A stretch of DNA of 64,000 nt from Rickettsiales bacterium UBA2645. GTDB taxonomy: Bacteria; Pseudomonadota; Alphaproteobacteria; Rickettsiales; UBA1997. The notes beneath the pieces were generated by a model that was not told the DNA's origin, searched no databases, and saw only the letters and a program-made list of their open reading frames with translations. The position numbers and the translations under genes were made by a program. This document shows, in pieces, positions 16,690 through 26,073 of this stretch. Numbering within the stretch: the stretch's first letter is position 1; each line of letters begins with the position of its first letter. The DNA lies in NCBI GenBank assembly GCA_002359655.1, contig DENL01000024.1, positions 17,853-81,852 on the forward strand, read 5' to 3'.

Positions 16690-19600
16690 TTACGTACAGT
16701 CAGTACTAGAAATTACTTGGCTAGGACAGCTATTATCATATAACCAATTGGCATTTCCGCTACCAGCTATGCCCTGAGAAGTTCCGCAGCCACAACTTTC
16801 TATTGTAGAAAGTTGACCATCTTTACAAGTTACCTGAATAATTCCTGAAGTTTTATTATCATGATTTTGATATTGGCATGCTTTCTTAGAAGAGCCATGC
16901 GACAAGGTGCCAAGAGAAAATTCAATTTTGTTATTACTAGGACATTTGCCCTTTAATCCATAACAATCATTACGATTATTTTTAGTTGCCAAGCAATAAC
17001 CATCGCCGCTGTATATTTTAGAAGAATCATTGCAGCTTCTACATGCTAAACAATCATTACTAACACTCCAAGTACCAACTCCGTTAGAGTTTATACAGGT
17101 CATTGTTGGTGAAGCTGAAATTCTATCGGTAACATTTACTCCACAAGTACTATCCGATCCACCAGATCCAAAAGCATGACCATAACCACTTTTACAATTC
17201 AGTGTTGATGGAGAAGATCCCACATTTACGGTTGTCGTAGGCCCACTGTAATACGATCCTGAGCCATAATTTGCTCCACTAGTAAGCGAGCAAGTTATTT
17301 GGGAGCAAGCTGTTCCGCTGCTAAGAGCGTAGTAGTATTGGTCAATATTACTATTGCTTGACATTTTTTGACATTTATAAACTGGCATTGAATTAGAGCC
17401 ATAATTGGAGCTTGAGCAAGAAGAAACTTTTATAGTTTTGTCTGCTGCAATAAATGAAGATAATATCGTCGAGGTTGTTGGATTTGCACCCAAGGTAGTA
17501 CCGATTCTAGAATTATTAACTGTACCAGCATTAGTAGCACATTGAATAACTGGATCACTCCACTTATAATTTGTATTACAATATCTGGTGACAATAAATT
17601 TACCATTTGTTCGGCCAGATGCAGAGTAGTCAGTAGCAGTTTGAGTAGCCTTATCATCTGAACCAACAACATTGCCACTAGTGTTATATGCGATGGTTTG
17701 AATATCGGTTGTTCCGGCAGAAATTGAATTCCATCTTATAGCTACTTTTCCATACTGGGAAGTTGAAAATGAGCTCTGACCAATACCTTCTCTGGTGTCT
17801 GTATCATATCCTGGGCATTTATTAACACAGCTTGATGAAGTATTAGTCCATACATTTGCAGTACCTCCTGCAACAGTAACAGACTGGCATGATCTGGTTG
17901 GAGCAGACTCAGCTGCTTTTGAAATACTAGGAGTCGGTGATATTGTATTGCCACTACTATCTTTTAATGCTGAGTAAGGATATGGGCTATATCCACTAAT
18001 ACACGTTCCAGTTGCTACAACCGATCCTCCAACATTTACGTTAGTAACAGCCGTCCAAGTTGCATTTCCATCATTTGAACCCGGATTGGTAATGGCATTA
18101 CACGATGTTACGCAAGGGTTACGAATCTCACTCCAAGTTCCATCTGACAGACAATCTGCTTCTGGCTGAGAACCACCTAAAGCTTGGAAGAAACCAAGTT
18201 TAGTATTACAATATCCTTTTCTAGTTGATCCGACTGTAACTTGACTTCCAGCTTTTCTTGAAGCAGGAGTGGTATGAGTTTCAGCAACTCCATTTTTAAG
18301 CACAGGTGCACCGGGATAGTTACCATTAAGGTAAACTTTAACACCAAAAGTTGCTCCTTTGGAACTTGACCACTTCGCCCAATCTGAATTACTAGATGGG
18401 CTGTAAGGAGGATTAATTGCAGGGCAAGTTTTTCTGATACAAGAACCTGTAACTGAACTCCAAGAACCAAGCTGATTACATTTTCTGGTTGGCAATGTTG
18501 ACGCTGAGAAGCCTGCGATACAAACTGCTGCTGGTGAATTAGTTTCTGAAAAATCTGAAGTACTAGTTTTTGTAAATTGTGACCAGACAGCGTAACCATT
18601 AGAAGCTCCTTTGCTACCAAGAGTGACGTCATTATAGGTTATACCATAAGTGTTACCATTGGCAGCACTGGTTTCGTTTGTAGAATCAGAAGTTTCTCCA
18701 CCGTATAAGTAATTAGGATCGGTATAATTTCCTGACGAATCTGAATCTATAGTTTCTCTACCAGTTGTAATAGCTGGGCAGGAATATCGTACACAGGAAT
18801 TTGCAGAGATTAGAGTTCCGCTCCACTTACCTTTTGTTGTACTAGATGAATCATCAACACAATTCATCTTAGGAAAAATCAGAGATCCATTAGAGGATGC
18901 TGATTTCCAAAATCCATTGCATGTACCAGCAACATTATTCATTCCAACAATTGCGGAAGGATATTCACCATGTCCTCCTGTCAAGGAAGTTGCGACTATT
19001 GAATTATTCCGATCTCGGTGAGTAGTTTTTACAATTCCTCCATAATCTGTATAGGCAGTTCCATTTAAAGAAGACGCATTATTACTATCTGCACCATATT
19101 TTATGGCTGAGCAGATTTTTGGAGTTGGTATATCAATGCAAAGTCCAGCTTCATGATAAGTTTGAGTACGAGATATATTGGAATAGCCAGTAAAAGTTGT
19201 TGCTGAATCAAAGGTTAAACAATTACAGCCGATGGCAGCATTACCGTTGCCATTACAAGATGCGGGAGAGTTTGCATCCAACTTACATTTCCCTTTAGAG
19301 CCATTGGTTGTTATAGCATTATAAACTTGCTTGAGCTTGGTATCAAAGCCAGAAGTTATGCATAGTTCATTGAACCAACCGTAAGCATTGGGATCCGAAT
19401 AATCAGAATTTATTTGATCAATTATGGAAGACTCAGACGAGCTAATACCTTTTTTAGCATTACAGTTTATGGCAAGAGATTGGCATTCAGATCTAGCGCC
19501 GTTATTATTTGAGTTTAAACCGTTATTCTGAATATCGATTTCATTTTCCATACATTCTTTCCAGAGTTTGCTGCACTCTTCGCGCTTAGCGCAAACTTTA

Positions 19601-22515
19601 TACTTTTCGAGGTTGTTATCCCCAGAGCCAGAGCAGGTTTGAGAATAAGGATCTAAATTTGTTATTGTTAGCACATTAGAGTTACTGCAACTTGTATTGT
19701 AGCAATACTTTAAGTTAATACTCGGATCGCCATAAGTCCCTTTTGCGCTTAAAACGTTTGCGTTGGCGGTGGTTCCAGAAATAGATAAAAATCTGACTCC
19801 GGTGCTTTGAGCCGATATAGTTCCTCTATTATCTATTTCTGGAAGCGTTCTATTAACACAACCTATTTTAATATCACTAAATCCGTTATTGCTGGAGATA
19901 CGTTGATATAAACAAAGTTTTGGCTGATTGCTATTTGAATCTACTTCTTTTTTTATCAAGACACCAACTGAATAAGTTAGGCCATTAAGCACAGTAGTGA
20001 GAGCGGTTGCATCATAAGCGTAGCTGAGTGGATCTTTGTTGACTTCATATCCACTATAACCAGGACCCATGCTGAGAGTTTTGGTAGTCGTACCAAACTG
20101 TACTACGATTTCAGGATATAAAAAGTCAGTTGTACCTAGTGTAGAAGCCCCGCTATCTTGTGCTGTGGTACCACCTCTTTTATCATTAGCACTGCGTATA
20201 AATAATGGGGGAGAAAATAATTTAAGAGAATTATTCGCATTTGCTAAATTATAGAGATCTGGTGGAGATGAGTTTAGAGGTACCTTAACACATTCTTGGG
20301 CTGCAATAAATTTTCCATTTTTATCGTAAAAGCCACTTACTGAATCTTTTATGGTATTTCCTTCGGTATAATTAATTTTTAGAATTGTACGCCATCTGTC
20401 AGCAAGTGTTTTATCGTCATTACTATTTTTTCCTCCATCGCAATTTCCAGTAGTTGAGTTATAAGAACCAGAGATGCAAGTTACACCATCGTTTAACTTA
20501 CGATTTTCATCAAAAAACATATTGTTGTAGGCAACTTGACCTTTTGAATCTAAAAAGGCGCAAATTTGATGACCATATTGCACAGCTCTAACTCTAAGAA
20601 AATTATCGATTACCGCAGCACAATCTTTGGCGTCATTATTATTCAGAAACATATTATTATTGAGAGAACATTTTTTAGAATCGGAATATTTTACAGTAAG
20701 ATCTTTGCAAACTTCATATCCGCACATCTGACCTTTACATAAGCCAAAAGCACAGGAAATAGCGCATTCTCTGCTGCCACAAGTTTCTGAATCTGACATT
20801 GTTAAATCATCAGTCCTTAGAGCATTTTTAAACCTTAGACAAACATTGATTGTTGAAGTTGTATCTCCATCTTCGTCAAATTCTGTATTTACATATCCAT
20901 TATAGAAGGCAGTTTTACTACTAACTGGCTTAAAAATATTTCCCTTATTGCCACATAAATAAATATAACCAGCTCCTCTCCAGCCATTGCGAGCTGTATT
21001 ACACATTTTTGGAGATCTTGTCCTATCATTTGGACCCCACTGCATGTGAAAATAGTGCAAACTAACGTTTATAATTGGAATGACGGGAGTAACTCCCCAT
21101 TTATGATCATCAGAGCTATTATCGCTCTGATTTTTTAAATCATTCTGACCATAGCACATACCAGTTATTCTGTAACCTTGGCTAGGATCATCATTTTTGT
21201 AAGCTTTATTTAAAGGTTGAGGACGATAAAACCAAGAGTTGGTATCATCAGATAATTCTTGGGTACCGCCGTCCGAAGGATTATATGAGGTACACTCCGT
21301 AGTAGAAGCATTGGCTGCAATATTGCAATCAACTGTTTTATAGCACTGACCTAAATCTTTTAGACATGGTTGACCATCAATACAGGCGGTAGTGGCACAT
21401 ACTGATCCGCCACCAGCAGTATCGCAGCTTGGATCTGGCGTAGTTCCATTATTCAAGCATTGATGAGGAGTATAAATTATTGGTTTACAGACGACTGGGT
21501 TGCAAATTGAGGTATCTGATAAAGATAGCCCAAGATTGATATAAGTAGAATAAAGATCTGGATAGGATTTTGTAGTACCATCACTAAACGCTAAAGAAGT
21601 AACATTATTAGAAATGTTAAGAGTATCATCAACTCCGACAACATCTCTGCCACAAGAAGTTGTGGCTGGTTTACAATTATGAATTTGACACATCGTATTA
21701 TCTGAACGGTATCTTACATAAGGAAGTTGAGCCGCTGTGAAACTATAACATTTAATAGAATCACCTTCGCAATATTTAGCAAAGTAAGGGTCACTATCAT
21801 TTTGCATTCTTGATTCATCAAGCTCATCAGGCACTAGAGTGTTGCAAGGGGCATTAGTACAATTTGTAGCTGTCGGTAAAACACTGCTATCCAGCTGATG
21901 ACATTTTCTATAAATACAATTACCAACTGATCCGGCAGCAGCATTTCTGGGATTTGGAGTCATTGAATCTGGCATTTTATCGCAGAATCTAACACAAGTA
22001 ATATTATGACCAGTAGTACCGTCTAGTATGTCGGTGGTTTGATTACATTCGTTAACGCAGTTTTTTTGTGCAGATGCACTATTACCTAGTTGGTTACATA
22101 AAGGCATGTCGATTAGGTCAGCACAGTTTGCTCTAGGACTCGGAGTTAAACCACTATCTTTAACTGAAACGGAAGATGATGTTTGGCTGCAAAGAGGAAG
22201 ATCTAGGTAATAACAATTGACACCAGCTTTTGGATCTGAAGATCCATTTGTTGAAGTTGCTGCCGTCAGTGCGGAACAGCTTGGTAAACAATTAACTCCA
22301 GGATTTGGAGAAGTAGTAACTGAGCAAGAAGGATAAACGCAATTAACTCCGGGATTTTTTGTTCCACTATAAGTCTTACAGGATGAGAGAGTGCCCAAAG
22401 AATCTTTTGATTGAAGAAAAAATAAGCTTCCTAAAATTAGAGCAGCAAAAATGGTTAAGCATAAAGATGCCTTTGAAGCTAGTTTTTTACTAAGTTTAGG
22501 AATTTTGTAAGTCAT
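16690..22515 (-). CDS. Giant cysteine-rich surface protein with Sushi-like C-terminal modules
   Basis: About 1,940 residues with roughly 100 cysteines; I do not recognise a described family. Near the N-terminus is a basic stretch and one hydrophobic segment (residues about 16-35), a signal anchor or uncleaved signal. Residues about 45-240 are short cysteine repeats with NPGVNC and related motifs every 15-30 residues. A long Asn/Ser/Thr/Gly-rich middle follows. The C-terminal third (nt about 17050-18850) repeats a pattern of Cys-Pro-Ala-Ile, a spacer with a Trp, Cys-x-x-Gly-Tyr/Phe, Pro-x-Arg-x-Cys, Gly-x-Trp and Cys, resembling Sushi/CCP folds. The start at 22515 (MTYKIPK) overlaps murD by 20 bp; an in-frame ATG at 22569 is also possible. 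Likely exported and disulphide-stabilised (inference). Confidence 0.8.
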   Translation of the reverse strand: MTYKIPKLSKKLASKASLCLTIFAALILGSLFFLQSKDSLGTLSSCKTYSGTKNPGVNCVYPSCSVTTSPNPGVNCLPSCSALTAATSTNGSSDPKAGVNCYYLDLPLCSQTSSSVSVKDSGLTPSPRANCADLIDMPLCNQLGNSASAQKNCVNECNQTTDILDGTTGHNITCVRFCDKMPDSMTPNPRNAAAGSVGNCIYRKCHQLDSSVLPTATNCTNAPCNTLVPDELDESRMQNDSDPYFAKYCEGDSIKCYSFTAAQLPYVRYRSDNTMCQIHNCKPATTSCGRDVVGVDDTLNISNNVTSLAFSDGTTKSYPDLYSTYINLGLSLSDTSICNPVVCKPIIYTPHQCLNNGTTPDPSCDTAGGGSVCATTACIDGQPCLKDLGQCYKTVDCNIAANASTTECTSYNPSDGGTQELSDDTNSWFYRPQPLNKAYKNDDPSQGYRITGMCYGQNDLKNQSDNSSDDHKWGVTPVIPIINVSLHYFHMQWGPNDRTRSPKMCNTARNGWRGAGYIYLCGNKGNIFKPVSSKTAFYNGYVNTEFDEDGDTTSTINVCLRFKNALRTDDLTMSDSETCGSRECAISCAFGLCKGQMCGYEVCKDLTVKYSDSKKCSLNNNMFLNNNDAKDCAAVIDNFLRVRAVQYGHQICAFLDSKGQVAYNNMFFDENRKLNDGVTCISGSYNSTTGNCDGGKNSNDDKTLADRWRTILKINYTEGNTIKDSVSGFYDKNGKFIAAQECVKVPLNSSPPDLYNLANANNSLKLFSPPLFIRSANDKRGGTTAQDSGASTLGTTDFLYPEIVVQFGTTTKTLSMGPGYSGYEVNKDPLSYAYDATALTTVLNGLTYSVGVLIKKEVDSNSNQPKLCLYQRISSNNGFSDIKIGCVNRTLPEIDNRGTISAQSTGVRFLSISGTTANANVLSAKGTYGDPSINLKYCYNTSCSNSNVLTITNLDPYSQTCSGSGDNNLEKYKVCAKREECSKLWKECMENEIDIQNNGLNSNNNGARSECQSLAINCNAKKGISSSESSIIDQINSDYSDPNAYGWFNELCITSGFDTKLKQVYNAITTNGSKGKCKLDANSPASCNGNGNAAIGCNCLTFDSATTFTGYSNISRTQTYHEAGLCIDIPTPKICSAIKYGADSNNASSLNGTAYTDYGGIVKTTHRDRNNSIVATSLTGGHGEYPSAIVGMNNVAGTCNGFWKSASSNGSLIFPKMNCVDDSSSTTKGKWSGTLISANSCVRYSCPAITTGRETIDSDSSGNYTDPNYLYGGETSDSTNETSAANGNTYGITYNDVTLGSKGASNGYAVWSQFTKTSTSDFSETNSPAAVCIAGFSASTLPTRKCNQLGSWSSVTGSCIRKTCPAINPPYSPSSNSDWAKWSSSKGATFGVKVYLNGNYPGAPVLKNGVAETHTTPASRKAGSQVTVGSTRKGYCNTKLGFFQALGGSQPEADCLSDGTWSEIRNPCVTSCNAITNPGSNDGNATWTAVTNVNVGGSVVATGTCISGYSPYPYSALKDSSGNTISPTPSISKAAESAPTRSCQSVTVAGGTANVWTNTSSSCVNKCPGYDTDTREGIGQSSFSTSQYGKVAIRWNSISAGTTDIQTIAYNTSGNVVGSDDKATQTATDYSASGRTNGKFIVTRYCNTNYKWSDPVIQCATNAGTVNNSRIGTTLGANPTTSTILSSFIAADKTIKVSSCSSSNYGSNSMPVYKCQKMSSNSNIDQYYYALSSGTACSQITCSLTSGANYGSGSYYSGPTTTVNVGSSPSTLNCKSGYGHAFGSGGSDSTCGVNVTDRISASPTMTCINSNGVGTWSVSNDCLACRSCNDSSKIYSGDGYCLATKNNRNDCYGLKGKCPSNNKIEFSLGTLSHGSSKKACQYQNHDNKTSGIIQVTCKDGQLSTIESCGCGTSQGIAGSGNANWLYDNSCPSQVISSTDCT

Positions 22516-23875
22516 CAAAAGTTTTGCAGAAAAAGTCGCCTCTTTCTTCGAAGTTTTTCCATTGATCAAATGAAGCGCAAGCGGGTGAAAGTAAAATGTT
22601 CTTTTCTTTTTCGCTATGCTTTTTTGCCTCTAAAAATGATTGTGTTATGGCGTTTTTTAAATCACCGCATTTTACAAAACTAACAGAATTTTTTTCTAAA
22701 ACTGTCGCAAATTCCTCGCTTGCTTCGCCGACTAGAAAAGCTTTAACAATTTTTTTGAAGTATGGTTGTAAGCTTGCAATTCCGCCTTCTTTAGCTTTAC
22801 CACCTAAAATCCAAAAAATATTATTGTAAGCTTTAAGAGCATTTTCAGTTGATTCAGCGTTAGTAGCTTTGCTGTCGTTGATGAATTTTACTCCACTAAT
22901 TTCACCAAGTAATTGCATACGATGACGCAGGCCTTTGAATTTTTTGATTGCTGAAATTATTTCGTCTTCTGATTTTATAATAGAACTATGACTAAGTTGA
23001 CAGTAAGTAATCGCAAAAGCAAAAGCCATATTTTGATCATTATGCTTACCAGTTAAAAAATCTGATTTTAATTCTAGCTGCGAATTAGCGCCGTTAATTT
23101 TATTTACCAATTTTCTATCAAAAAGTGCGACACCATTTTCATAGATTTTTTTAGTTGAAATTGGAATCAACTGAGCACGAAAGTTTTTATCATTTTTGAG
23201 TTCTTCAAAAACTTGGTGCGAATTTTCATTATCGACATCGATCAGTGCAAAATCTTGATCTGTTTGGTTTTGAAAGATTCTTTTTTTGGCAGCAATGTAA
23301 GCTTTCATTGAGCCATGACGATCGATATGATCAGGAGTGATATTTAGAAGAGCGGCAACTCCAAAATGAGTTTTACTTAATAGATCAAGTTGAAAAGAAG
23401 AGGTTTCAAAAACATAAGAAAAATTTTTTTGATTTTGTGGTAAGTCAAAGCATGGTACGCCGATATTTCCGCCAATTTCAGAAGCAATACCAAGCTCTTT
23501 AAAAATAAATCCAGTAAGCGCTGTAGTTGTGGATTTTCCGTTAGTTCCAGTGATGCCGATAAAATTATTTTCATGATTTCGGCGATAAAAAATTTCGATA
23601 TCACAAGCCAGATCAGCGCCAGTATTTTTACAAATTTCTAAAATTTTGTGAGGTTTTGGAAAGTAAAGAGGAATTCCGGGAGAGAAGCTGATTGTGGTTT
23701 CAGAATCGTATTTTATTTCATCAGCTTTTTGAAATTTTATTTCGCTGAATTTTTTCTGATTATCTGCAATAACCTTTTCATTGTCGTCGGTTGCAATTAG
23801 GCTTTCGCCTTTATGCGTCAAAAATTTTGCAGTTGCAATTCCAGAGATTCCAAGACCATAAATAATATATTTCAT
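22496..23875 (-). CDS. murD: UDP-N-acetylmuramoylalanine-D-glutamate ligase
   Basis: Adds D-glutamate to UDP-MurNAc-L-Ala in peptidoglycan synthesis. The ATP loop GTNGKSTTTAL is at residues 110-120, with ALLNITPDHIDRHGSM, KGLRHRMQ and FINDSKATNAEST further on, and LSPACASFDQW near the end. At 459 residues its length is normal. The start abuts the rpe stop. The 3' end overlaps the start of the giant protein gene, so the two are coupled. A functional murD implies the organism makes peptidoglycan, in line with the lytic transglycosylase at 26074-28389. Confidence 0.96.
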   Translation of the reverse strand: MKYIIYGLGISGIATAKFLTHKGESLIATDDNEKVIADNQKKFSEIKFQKADEIKYDSETTISFSPGIPLYFPKPHKILEICKNTGADLACDIEIFYRRNHENNFIGITGTNGKSTTTALTGFIFKELGIASEIGGNIGVPCFDLPQNQKNFSYVFETSSFQLDLLSKTHFGVAALLNITPDHIDRHGSMKAYIAAKKRIFQNQTDQDFALIDVDNENSHQVFEELKNDKNFRAQLIPISTKKIYENGVALFDRKLVNKINGANSQLELKSDFLTGKHNDQNMAFAFAITYCQLSHSSIIKSEDEIISAIKKFKGLRHRMQLLGEISGVKFINDSKATNAESTENALKAYNNIFWILGGKAKEGGIASLQPYFKKIVKAFLVGEASEEFATVLEKNSVSFVKCGDLKNAITQSFLEAKKHSEKEKNILLSPACASFDQWKNFEERGDFFCKTFDDLQNS

Positions 23876-24520
23876 TTAAGTGCGCAGTTTTGAAATTGCT
23901 TGAGAGTAATTCTTTGAAGTAAAGATATATGAACCAGAAACCAAAACGTCAGCACCAGCTGAAACAACGAGTTTAGAGGTTTCTTGGTTTATTCCGCCAT
24001 CAACTTCTAAATCAATTTTTTTACCTACTTTATCAATTTTTTTTCTGATGTTTTCAATTTTTCTTAATTGCGAATCTAAAAATTTTTGACCGCCAAATCC
24101 GGGGTTGACAGTCATCACTAGAATTAGGTCGAGTTTTTCTAAAATGTAATCCAGAGAATCTTCGTGAGTTGAAGGAACAAGAGAAACACCAGCTTTTTTA
24201 TTAAAAGATTTAATTAACGAAATGCTGCGATCTAAATGAATTGAGGCTTCTTGATGAATTGTAATTATGTCAGATCCAGCTTCGGCAAATGCTTTGATAT
24301 GATTATCTGGATTATTGATCATCAAATGCACATCGAAAATCAATTTTGAAGTAGGGCGCAGAGATTTTATAACTTCGTTACCAATTGTGATATTTGGCAC
24401 AAAACTTCCGTCCATGACATCAATGTGAATATAATCTGCGCCAGCTGTTTCGATGTTTTTTATTTCTTCTCCAAGACGAGAAAAGTCAGCCGAAAGAATG
24501 GATGGAGAAATTTTGATCAT
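23876..24520 (-). CDS. rpe: Ribulose-phosphate 3-epimerase
   Basis: Interconverts ribulose-5-phosphate and xylulose-5-phosphate. Motifs ISPSILSADFSRL (residues 4-16), IHIDVMDGSFVPNITIG (about 31-47), DVHLMI, VMTVNPGFGGQ and DLEVDGGI are intact, and the 214-residue length fits. Its stop is directly followed by the murD start. Confidence 0.96.
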   Translation of the reverse strand: MIKISPSILSADFSRLGEEIKNIETAGADYIHIDVMDGSFVPNITIGNEVIKSLRPTSKLIFDVHLMINNPDNHIKAFAEAGSDIITIHQEASIHLDRSISLIKSFNKKAGVSLVPSTHEDSLDYILEKLDLILVMTVNPGFGGQKFLDSQLRKIENIRKKIDKVGKKIDLEVDGGINQETSKLVVSAGADVLVSGSYIFTSKNYSQAISKLRT

Positions 24521-24529
24521 ATGGCGATA

Positions 24530-25036
24530 TTATTTGTTTTTACATGCAACCAAAGTTACATCATAAATTGGGTGCTCAAGAGCAGAAATTGAAGGGCTAG
24601 AAGAAAACATCCAGCCATAAAAAATACGAGATTTATTTTGATTTTCTTGATCGTGATTTTTGCTATTCTCATCAAAAATTTCTAACAAAACTTTGCTTTC
24701 GGGTTTCTGCTCTAAAGATGATTGCCAGCATTTGTGAACTGTAACTGTAAGTTTACCAAGTTTGATTGTGTTGCCAACTTTTACTTCAATCAAAGAAGTT
24801 TTGGCGGTTATTTTGTTTAAGGCTTGTATTACTGCAATTGAACTAAATCTGGAAGGATCAACTTTATCAATTGTCAGCTGATGTTCTTGATCAGAGTTTT
24901 TTATTGATGAATCAGAATCGGAAGCAAGCTGAGTATTAAATTTTTCTTCACTATTTTGTGCCAAAGCATTTTGCAAAGCAGCCGATAAAAAAATGAAAGA
25001 TAAAAAAATCTTTAAGTGAACTTTATTTTTTTGCAT
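24530..25036 (-). CDS. DUF2155 secreted protein
   Basis: Predicted periplasmic protein of 168 residues. It begins with a signal peptide (MQKNKVHLKIFLSFIFLSAALQNALA) followed by an acidic Ser/Asp-rich linker. The C-terminal DUF2155 block carries VTVHKCW and the hallmark FYGWMFSSSPSISALEHPIYDV. The ATG at 25036 is chosen because it gives the signal peptide directly; it overlaps the end of mlaD by 14 bp. In many alphaproteobacteria this gene sits beside the NDUFA12 and mlaD genes, as here. Its biochemical role is unknown. Confidence 0.85.
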   Translation of the reverse strand: MQKNKVHLKIFLSFIFLSAALQNALAQNSEEKFNTQLASDSDSSIKNSDQEHQLTIDKVDPSRFSSIAVIQALNKITAKTSLIEVKVGNTIKLGKLTVTVHKCWQSSLEQKPESKVLLEIFDENSKNHDQENQNKSRIFYGWMFSSSPSISALEHPIYDVTLVACKNK

Positions 25037-25493
25037 CTTTTTTATCTGAATTAGCGCTAAAAATAAATTTACCCAAAAGGTCTTCAAAGTTTACCGAAGA
25101 TTGCGTGAATTTTATTTCATCGCCTTCTTTTAATATTTCTTCGTCGGCTCCTAGTTCAATCGATAAATATTTTGAACCCAAAAGACCTTCGGAAGAGACC
25201 TTTGCTGAAGAGTCAGAAGATAATTTTACAGCTCTATCAATTTTAATTTTAAGAGTTGCGCGATAGCTTTCTGGATTAAGGAATTGCTCTTCAACGCTGC
25301 CAACTTTTACGCCAGAAATTTTAACATCGCTACCAATTGCAATGCCATCAACGTTTTCAAATTGTGCAATTAAATGGTAACCAGAGCTAGTACTGACTTT
25401 TGAGTTTTTAAAAGAATTAAAGAAGAAAAAAATAGCAGTTAGAAGAACAAAAGTTCCAACGATGATTTCAAAATAATTATTATGTTTATTCAT
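25023..25493 (-). CDS. mlaD: MlaD-type MCE lipid-transport protein
   Basis: Periplasmic, membrane-anchored MCE-domain subunit of the Mla ABC system, which carries phospholipids between the two membranes. The protein has an N-terminal membrane helix (residues about 9-28) and one MCE domain with GSDVKISGVKVGSV and SSEGLLGSKYLSIELG. At 156 residues it is a single-MCE form. The ATG at 25493 (MNKHNNYFE) is preferred over an upstream start 45 bp earlier that would overlap the NDUFA12 gene. MlaE and MlaF are not in the window. Confidence 0.88.
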   Translation of the reverse strand: MNKHNNYFEIIVGTFVLLTAIFFFFNSFKNSKVSTSSGYHLIAQFENVDGIAIGSDVKISGVKVGSVEEQFLNPESYRATLKIKIDRAVKLSSDSSAKVSSEGLLGSKYLSIELGADEEILKEGDEIKFTQSSVNFEDLLGKFIFSANSDKKDAKK

Positions 25494-25509
25494 GTTTTGT
25501 CTAATTTGA

Positions 25510-25854
25510 TTACTTATTGTTTGGATCCCAAGCTTCATAGTCTGAACTTACTTTCTCTCTAATTCCACCAGTTGCTAAGTCTCCTTTTGGTGCGTAAGAA
25601 TTTTTAGTTCCAGTCAAATTTGGTAAGTGTATTTTTTGCCAAGAATAGTGACTAATTTTTTTATTTACTGGCAATTGATCTATAGTGTAGTGAATCCAAC
25701 CATGCCACTCAGCAGGAATTTTTGAAGCCTCAGCCATGCCTTTATAAACTATAAATCTTTTGTTATTTTTATTTTGAAAATACTCGTTGCCAAAATCATC
25801 AACACCTACTTTATCGCAGAATAATTTGATTTTGAGTTGTGATAAAAATTGCAT
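25510..25854 (-). CDS. NDUFA12-family complex I accessory subunit
   Basis: A 114-residue homologue of the mitochondrial 17.2-kDa subunit. It contains GNEYFQNK, RFIVYKGMAEASKIPAEWHGWIHY and a C-terminal YEAWDP, all typical of the family. In alphaproteobacteria it associates with NADH:quinone oxidoreductase. It heads the minus-strand run that continues through mlaD, DUF2155, rpe and murD. Its presence is a useful marker for the alphaproteobacterial/mitochondrial lineage. Confidence 0.92.
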   Translation of the reverse strand: MQFLSQLKIKLFCDKVGVDDFGNEYFQNKNNKRFIVYKGMAEASKIPAEWHGWIHYTIDQLPVNKKISHYSWQKIHLPNLTGTKNSYAPKGDLATGGIREKVSSDYEAWDPNNK

Positions 25855-26073
25855 TTTACAAATGTCTGATTTTTTAAAGAGAGGGAGTTTGCATTGTTGC
25901 TCGAAACTATGAGATGATTTTAAAAATGAAAAGTAAAATTTAGTACAGCTAAAAAGATCAGATTATTTTTATAGATTTGGTTTGTTTTTTTAAAAAAAAC
26001 CTTAAGTAGTGAGCGCTCTCTCCTCGGAAGAAATTCTTCTCCAAAAACCAACTTCTAAAAAATTTTCAAACAA

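Noticed and set aside
17430..18632. Several frames of 60-150 residues overlapping the giant gene on both strands
   Set aside because: Low-complexity Leu/Gln-rich translations of a Ser/Thr/Asn-rich gene in other frames; no independent signals.
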